From Terriglobales bacterium (GTDB lineage: Bacteria; Acidobacteriota; Terriglobia; Terriglobales; Gp1-AA117): 9,874 bases of DNA. The notes below the pieces were generated by a model. It did not search any database, was not told the origin of the DNA, and was given only the letters and a program-made list of their open reading frames with translations. Location: contig JASLFF010000625.1 in assembly GCA_030150795.1 (NCBI GenBank), forward strand, positions 1 to 9,874, written 5' to 3'. Both the position numbers and the translations under genes were made by a program. Positions 6,113 through 9,874 of the stretch are shown here, in pieces. Position 1 is the first letter of the stretch, and each line of letters starts with the position of its first letter.

Positions 6113-6793
6113 CTAGAGTTGGTCCACGATCTCGGGAAACTCGTAAAATCCCGCCCTCCCTTTGATCCACTCGGCGGCACGCACAGCGCCTTCAGCAAAG
6201 CCGACGCGTGATTTTGCATCGTGGGTAAAGAGGATCGTGTCATTGGCTGAGTCGAGCATCACCAGATGCATGCCCACGGTCTCGCCTTCACGGACTGAAG
6301 CGATTTCTACTTTTTCTCCCGATCCGGACTCCAGCAATTTCTGGATAGTTACAGCCGTTCCAGAAGGCTTGTCTTTCTTGTGGACGTGGTGCCGCTCTAC
6401 AATGCTGCCGCGATATTGGTGTTTCAGGATCGGTGCCACGGCCTGCACTGCCTTAAAGAAGAAATTCATTCCAATGGAAAAGTTTGAGCCATACAACACC
6501 GCGGCTTTTCGTTCATTGGTCAGCTCTCGCACTTTGTCAATGTGCTGGTACCAGCCGGTGGTGCCCACAACGATGGGCACCCCAGCTTCAACGCAGCGAA
6601 TGATGTTGGGAATCACAGCATGCGGCGTAGTGAAATCAATGGCGGCATCGATCTCTTTGAGCGTGGCGGGCGTCAAGGCGCGGCCATCCTGATTTTCCTG
6701 GCTGGCCAGCGAACGGACTTCATGCCCGCGTTCTTTGGCTACCTCTGCTACCAGTGCGCCGGTCTTGCCGCGTCCCAGCACAAGAAATTTCAC
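6113..6793 (-). CDS. dapB: 4-hydroxy-tetrahydrodipicolinate reductase
   Basis: DapB reduces the DapA product to tetrahydrodipicolinate with NAD(P)H, in the cytoplasm. The N-terminal Rossmann motif is LGRGKTG (6-12), a shortened form of the usual GxxGRMG. Then come IDFTTPHA (52-59), VVGTTGW (75-81), GSNFSIGMN (102-110), the catalytic ERHHVHKKDKPSGTA (133-147) with His135/His136 and Lys139, and the C-terminal GFAEGAVRAAEWI. At 226 residues it is shorter than E. coli DapB (273); the deficit is in the region between the Rossmann motif and the IDFT strand, as in other short-form DapBs. The start is GTG, and GTGA overlaps the lysC stop by 4 bases, so translation is coupled to lysC. Downstream it ends 12 bases before the palindromic element, which with the IS separates it from dapA. 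Confidence 0.93.
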   Translation of the reverse strand: MKFLVLGRGKTGALVAEVAKERGHEVRSLASQENQDGRALTPATLKEIDAAIDFTTPHAVIPNIIRCVEAGVPIVVGTTGWYQHIDKVRELTNERKAAVLYGSNFSIGMNFFFKAVQAVAPILKHQYRGSIVERHHVHKKDKPSGTAVTIQKLLESGSGEKVEIASVREGETVGMHLVMLDSANDTILFTHDAKSRVGFAEGAVRAAEWIKGRAGFYEFPEIVDQL

Positions 6794-7866
6794 GCGAACA
6801 CCTCAGGATCAACCTGCGCGAAGAACGTGCGGTGCAGGCGCGAGACGACATCTGGCACTGCATCTTCGTCGATCACGAATCCTATATTAATCTCTGACGC
6901 GCCCTGGGAGATCATGTGAATGTTGGCTTCAGGAATGGCGCTGAATACCTTGGCGGCAATCCCCGGCGTGCTCTTGATATTTTCACCCACCAGGCAGACG
7001 ATAGCTTTGCGGCCCTCATATTTCACGTCGGCTAGTTTGGCCAGGTCGGCGGCAATTGCCGCAATGGATTCATTCGAATCCACGGTGACGGAAACGCTGA
7101 CCTCAGAAGTTGAAACCATATCCACAGGACAGCGGTGGTTGGCGAAGACCTCAAAGATGCTTTTGAGAAAGCCATGCGCCATGAGCATGCGCGTGGCCAC
7201 TACATCCACAACGGTGATCCGCTTTTTGGCGGCAATCGCCTTGAAGATGTTTTTGCTCTTGGGCGCTGTCGCAGTGATGCGCGTACCGTCGCATTTTGGA
7301 TTACGCGAGTTGAGAATCAGCACCGGAATATTCTTCTGGATAGCCGGCAGCAGCGTTGCCGGATGCAGGACTTTCGCGCCGAAATAGGCCAACTCCGCCG
7401 CCTCTTCAAAACTGATGTTCTTGATGCGGCGCGCGTCAGGACAGAGGTTGGGATCGGTGGTCATCATGCCATCTACGTCCGTCCAAATCTCGATGCGCTC
7501 CGCGTTCAGTCCCGCTCCGATGATGGCGGCGCTGAAGTCCGATCCACCACGCCCCAGCGTGGTGCCGATGCCTTCGCGCGTGGCCGCAATGAACCCGCCC
7601 ATCACCGGCACGCGCTTACGGTCGAGCAGTGGCCTTACGGTTTCCGCCAGACGCGCGTCCGTTTCCTCAAATTGCGGTACGGCCTTGCCGAACGTAGAGT
7701 CCGTGACAATGCATTTACGTGAATCAACGTGTGCGGCTTCAATGTCGCGCTGGGAAAAGGCCGCGGCGGCGATTTTGGATGAGACGCGCTCGCCAAAGCC
7801 AGCAATCGTGTCGATGGTCCGGGGCGTGAGTTCGCCCACGGCTACAACGCCGCGCAAAAGCTCATC
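6790..7866 (-). CDS. lysC: Aspartate kinase, lacking its N-terminus at a sequence junction
   Basis: Aspartokinase phosphorylates aspartate, the entry to lysine, threonine and methionine synthesis. What remains starts with the internal family stretch ELLRGVVAVGELTPRT and goes on through FGERVSSKIAA, GFIAATREG, TTLGRGGSDFSA, EIWTDVDGMMTTDP and AELAYFGAKVLHPAT. Two ACT-type regulatory segments follow (VDMVSTSEVSVSVTVD and ANIHMISQGASEINIGFV). About 100 residues are missing, including the KFGGTSV substrate-binding motif, so the fragment cannot be active. A TTG at 7857 is only an internal codon, not a real start. Homology stops at about 7860-7866, exactly where composition jumps to high GC and another gene ends. 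Its 3' end overlaps dapB by 4 bases, so this was the first gene of the lysC-dapB unit. Confidence 0.9.
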   Translation of the reverse strand, partial: DELLRGVVAVGELTPRTIDTIAGFGERVSSKIAAAAFSQRDIEAAHVDSRKCIVTDSTFGKAVPQFEETDARLAETVRPLLDRKRVPVMGGFIAATREGIGTTLGRGGSDFSAAIIGAGLNAERIEIWTDVDGMMTTDPNLCPDARRIKNISFEEAAELAYFGAKVLHPATLLPAIQKNIPVLILNSRNPKCDGTRITATAPKSKNIFKAIAAKKRITVVDVVATRMLMAHGFLKSIFEVFANHRCPVDMVSTSEVSVSVTVDSNESIAAIAADLAKLADVKYEGRKAIVCLVGENIKSTPGIAAKVFSAIPEANIHMISQGASEINIGFVIDEDAVPDVVSRLHRTFFAQVDPEVFA

Positions 7867-7870
7867 CTCG
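7855..7870. other. Abrupt junction between two unlike sequences
   Basis: Left of this point the DNA has moderate GC and codes lysC. Right of it the DNA is high GC with strongly G/C-ending codons and codes glycosyltransferases. The lysC frame loses its family match here, and the GT2 stop codon (7862-7864) falls inside the same few bases. There is no IS end, repeat, tRNA or integrase at the join. A chimeric assembly is the simplest reading; a real rearrangement would have destroyed lysC. Confidence 0.75.
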
Positions 7871-8725
7871 CAGCGTGCCGTAGCGCGAGGGCGCGGGCTC
7901 GCGCACCGCGTCGGCGGCGCGCGTGCGGCCGGCGCGCGCGGGCTGCGCGTAGTCGAGCGCGCACTGGTCCAGCGTCGCCGCGTCGATGCCCTGGCCGTAC
8001 ACGATGCGCTCGTACAGCAGCTGCCACTGGAAGCCGGCGGTCGGCACCTCGGCGTGGCGGTTCTTCACGAGATAGGCCTGCCAGCCGTTGATGACCTTGG
8101 CCGAGAGCTGCTCGACGCTGCGCACCGGCAGGTGCACCAGGCACAGGCCGCTGGCCGCGTGCAGCGGCGGCCGGCCGCCGTCGGCGTAGCGGACGTTGTG
8201 GTTGCCCTGCTCGATGACCAGGCGCGCGTCGTCGGCCGGATCGCGGCGCACCACGACCTTGTAGACGGGCGGCTCCTCGCGCTTGCGGCGGTCGGCCATC
8301 GCGCCCAGCGGGTCGGCCAGCGCGCGGCCGGCGTCGGCCTCGAGCGGCGGCAGGTGCGTGCGCCACGGCAGCAGCACCGCGTGGCCGGCGGGCACGCCGG
8401 CGAAGGCGGCGTCGAGCGCGGCGCGCGACGGCGCGTGGATGAACTCGTCGGCGTCGAGGAACCAGACCAGCTCCGGGTTGAACACCGGCACCACCTTGCG
8501 GTAGACGTGCGTGACCTTCTCGGACTGGAAGTAGCCGAAGATCGGGTCGTCGAACACCACCAGCGGCAGGCCCTCGCGCTGCAGCGCGGTGAGGATCTCG
8601 CGCGTGCCGTCGGTCGAGCCATTGTCGATCACCACCAGCAGGTCCAGCAGCGCCAGGTTGTGGCGGACGAAGGCCTCGACGATGTCGGCCTCGTTCTTGA
8701 TCATCGTGATCGCGAGCGTGTTCAT
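7862..8725 (-). CDS. GT2-type glycosyltransferase (Glyco_tranf_2_4-like)
   Basis: A GT-A fold glycosyltransferase, probably adding a sugar in capsule, O-antigen or protein glycosylation; donor and acceptor are unknown. The N-terminus is MNTLAITMIKNEADIVEAF, then VIDNGSTDGTREIL (about 32-45), FDDPIFGY, and the metal-binding DADEF after ELVWFL (about residues 87-96), all typical of the family. Length is 287. GAGGA lies just before the ATG, and the gene starts 21 bases after the stop of the upstream methyltransferase-like gene, so the two are an operon. Codon use is far richer in G/C than in the genes to the left. The stop codon lies at the composition junction, so the last few residues (RYGTLRG) could be altered by the join. 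Confidence 0.85.
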   Translation of the reverse strand: MNTLAITMIKNEADIVEAFVRHNLALLDLLVVIDNGSTDGTREILTALQREGLPLVVFDDPIFGYFQSEKVTHVYRKVVPVFNPELVWFLDADEFIHAPSRAALDAAFAGVPAGHAVLLPWRTHLPPLEADAGRALADPLGAMADRRKREEPPVYKVVVRRDPADDARLVIEQGNHNVRYADGGRPPLHAASGLCLVHLPVRSVEQLSAKVINGWQAYLVKNRHAEVPTAGFQWQLLYERIVYGQGIDAATLDQCALDYAQPARAGRTRAADAVREPAPSRYGTLRG

Positions 8726-8746
8726 GTCGCTTGTCCTCGAAGTCGT

Positions 8747-9874
8747 TCAGGCCAGCACGAGCGCGTCGTCGGCGAACAGCTCGCCGTCGGCGTCCTGGCC
8801 GGCGAAGTCGGCGCGCATCATGCGGGCAGTCGTGCGCTCGCGCGGCGAGGTCGCGACCTTGCGCAGCGCCATGCGCAGCGAGGCCGCGCGCTCGCGGGCG
8901 CAGGGCCGGCCGTCGGCGTCCAGCCATTGCGACTGCGCGATCTCGAAGCGGTGCTCGAACCAGCCCAGGCGCCAGAAGCGGTCGGTGCAGTCGCGCCACG
9001 CGTCGTCGTCGGGCGCGTTCGCGCAGGCGACCTCGACGGACAGCGCGCCGCCTTCGCGCAGCAGCGCCAGCGCGTTGCCCATCAGCGTCGCGCGCTCGCG
9101 CGCCGTGCCGGGCAGGTCGTCGGCGGAGATCAGCTCCAGCGCACCCGCCTCCAGCCGCACGCGGCCGCCCAGGCGGGTCGGCGCCTCGACGGGCAGGGCG
9201 AGCGGCTGGCCGAGGTCCAGCGCGAGGTCGGGCTGCGCATCGTCGCGCGTGTCGATGTTGAGCCAGCCCGGCTTGTAGTCGCGGCCCGCGCCCAGGTGGA
9301 TCGCGCGCGGCCGCCACGCGCCGGCCTGGCGCACGTGCGCGAAGCCCTGCTCGAACCCGATGGCGAAGGCCAGGAGGTCGGCGTACTGCGGCAGCGGGTC
9401 GTGCGCGGCGTCGGGCGTGCGGAACAGTGCCAGCCGCTTGCGCGCCTCGTCGTAGAACTGCGGCTGCGCGAAGTGCTGGCGGAACCAGTCCTCGACCTGG
9501 TCGGGCAGCCACAGCACGGTGTCGCGGAACGCGGGCGCCGGGTCGGTGTTCGGGCCGTACTCCGAGATCACCGGCGTGCCCAGCGACAGGCAGTGGAACG
9601 CGCGCGCCTGCTCGAAGCGGTTGCTCTCGTAGTAGTGGCAGTTCAGCACCGCCTTGGCGCTGGCGATGAACTGGTCGCGCTCGGGGCCGTAGACCGGCGC
9701 GTCGAAGGTCGCCACGTTGAAGCCGGCGGACTCGACGCGCGCGATGAAGCGGCGGCGGCGCTCGTTGACGCTGCCGAAGAACAGCAGGTCGATCGGGCGC
9801 TCCTCCAGCGGCAGGCCGGGCTTGTCGAGGTAGGCGCCGTAGCCGAACGAGACGATGGGCACGTCGGCCGCGTC
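8747..9874 (-). CDS. Glycosyltransferase-like plus methyltransferase-like protein (5' end outside window)
   Basis: The frame is open to the right edge, so the true start lies beyond it; the GTG at 9862 is only the first possible start inside the window. The visible N-terminal half resembles the C-terminal donor domain of CgeB or Glyco_trans_1_2 glycosyltransferases: IDLLFFGSVNERRRRFI, then the segment SNRFEQARAFHCLSLGTPVI, where the nucleotide-sugar would bind. The C-terminal half starts IHLGAGRDYKPGWLNID, typical of predicted SAM-dependent methyltransferases of sugar clusters. It goes on with LDLGQPLALP and ELISADDLPG, and ends as a helical domain. The methyltransferase part is reduced (the usual acidic SAM-binding motif is not clear), so its activity is uncertain. 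It is read together with the GT2 gene, which starts 21 bases later, and fits a surface-polysaccharide or glycoprotein cluster of a high-GC bacterium. Confidence 0.7.
   Translation of the reverse strand, partial: DAADVPIVSFGYGAYLDKPGLPLEERPIDLLFFGSVNERRRRFIARVESAGFNVATFDAPVYGPERDQFIASAKAVLNCHYYESNRFEQARAFHCLSLGTPVISEYGPNTDPAPAFRDTVLWLPDQVEDWFRQHFAQPQFYDEARKRLALFRTPDAAHDPLPQYADLLAFAIGFEQGFAHVRQAGAWRPRAIHLGAGRDYKPGWLNIDTRDDAQPDLALDLGQPLALPVEAPTRLGGRVRLEAGALELISADDLPGTARERATLMGNALALLREGGALSVEVACANAPDDDAWRDCTDRFWRLGWFEHRFEIAQSQWLDADGRPCARERAASLRMALRKVATSPRERTTARMMRADFAGQDADGELFADDALVLA

Noticed and set aside
7855..7857. TTG as the start codon of a 355-residue aspartokinase
   Set aside because: It lies inside the conserved ELLRGV stretch, has no ribosome site, and the product would lack the kinase N-terminus.
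7842..9512. A 556-residue minus-strand reading frame through the high-GC region
   Set aside because: It is an arginine/alanine-rich shadow of the GT2 and methyltransferase-like genes, kept open by the high GC, with no family motif.

Overview
The window holds two pieces of DNA that do not look as if they belong together. Positions 1 to about 7860 have moderate GC (sampled lines near 58-65%). They carry a lysine/diaminopimelate (DAP) gene group in the style of Acidobacteriota. This assignment is an inference from protein flavour (short DapB, DapA with a YSVVGRT motif, Tat-type oxidoreductase) and from an interspersed repeat containing 'ACAAAGGACACGAAGGA'; no database search was run. From about 7862 to the end the DNA is much richer in GC (a sampled line is 75%) and codes for polysaccharide-type glycosyltransferases, as in a high-GC proteobacterium.

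Layout, left to right: the 5' end of dapD (minus, cut by the window edge); a divergent GT4-type glycosyltransferase (plus); a roughly 260-base gap with a strong stem-loop structure and a rho-independent terminator; a Tat-exported FAD-linked oxidoreductase (minus); dapA (minus); an IS110-family insertion sequence with its transposase in two frames; a long palindromic (MITE-like) repeat; dapB (minus); lysC (minus, lacking about its first 100 residues); the abrupt junction; a GT2 glycosyltransferase (minus); and a glycosyltransferase/methyltransferase-like protein (minus, cut by the right edge).

On the minus strand lysC and dapB overlap by 4 bases and are surely co-translated. dapA follows and dapD lies further on. 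LysC, DapA, DapB and DapD catalyse steps 1, 3, 4 and 5 of the succinylase route from aspartate to DAP and lysine. Between dapB and dapA sits a 228-base palindromic element with 74-base arms. One arm is split 16 bases from its end by a 1.5-kb IS110 element, so the IS ends can be read almost to the base. The IS has a 210-base non-coding end upstream of its transposase with a strong two-part stem. This is where IS110-group elements encode their bridge RNA, and it is the most interesting candidate system here. The lysC/GT2 junction is most simply an assembly chimera, because it removes the catalytic N-terminus of a normally essential gene at a sharp composition change.
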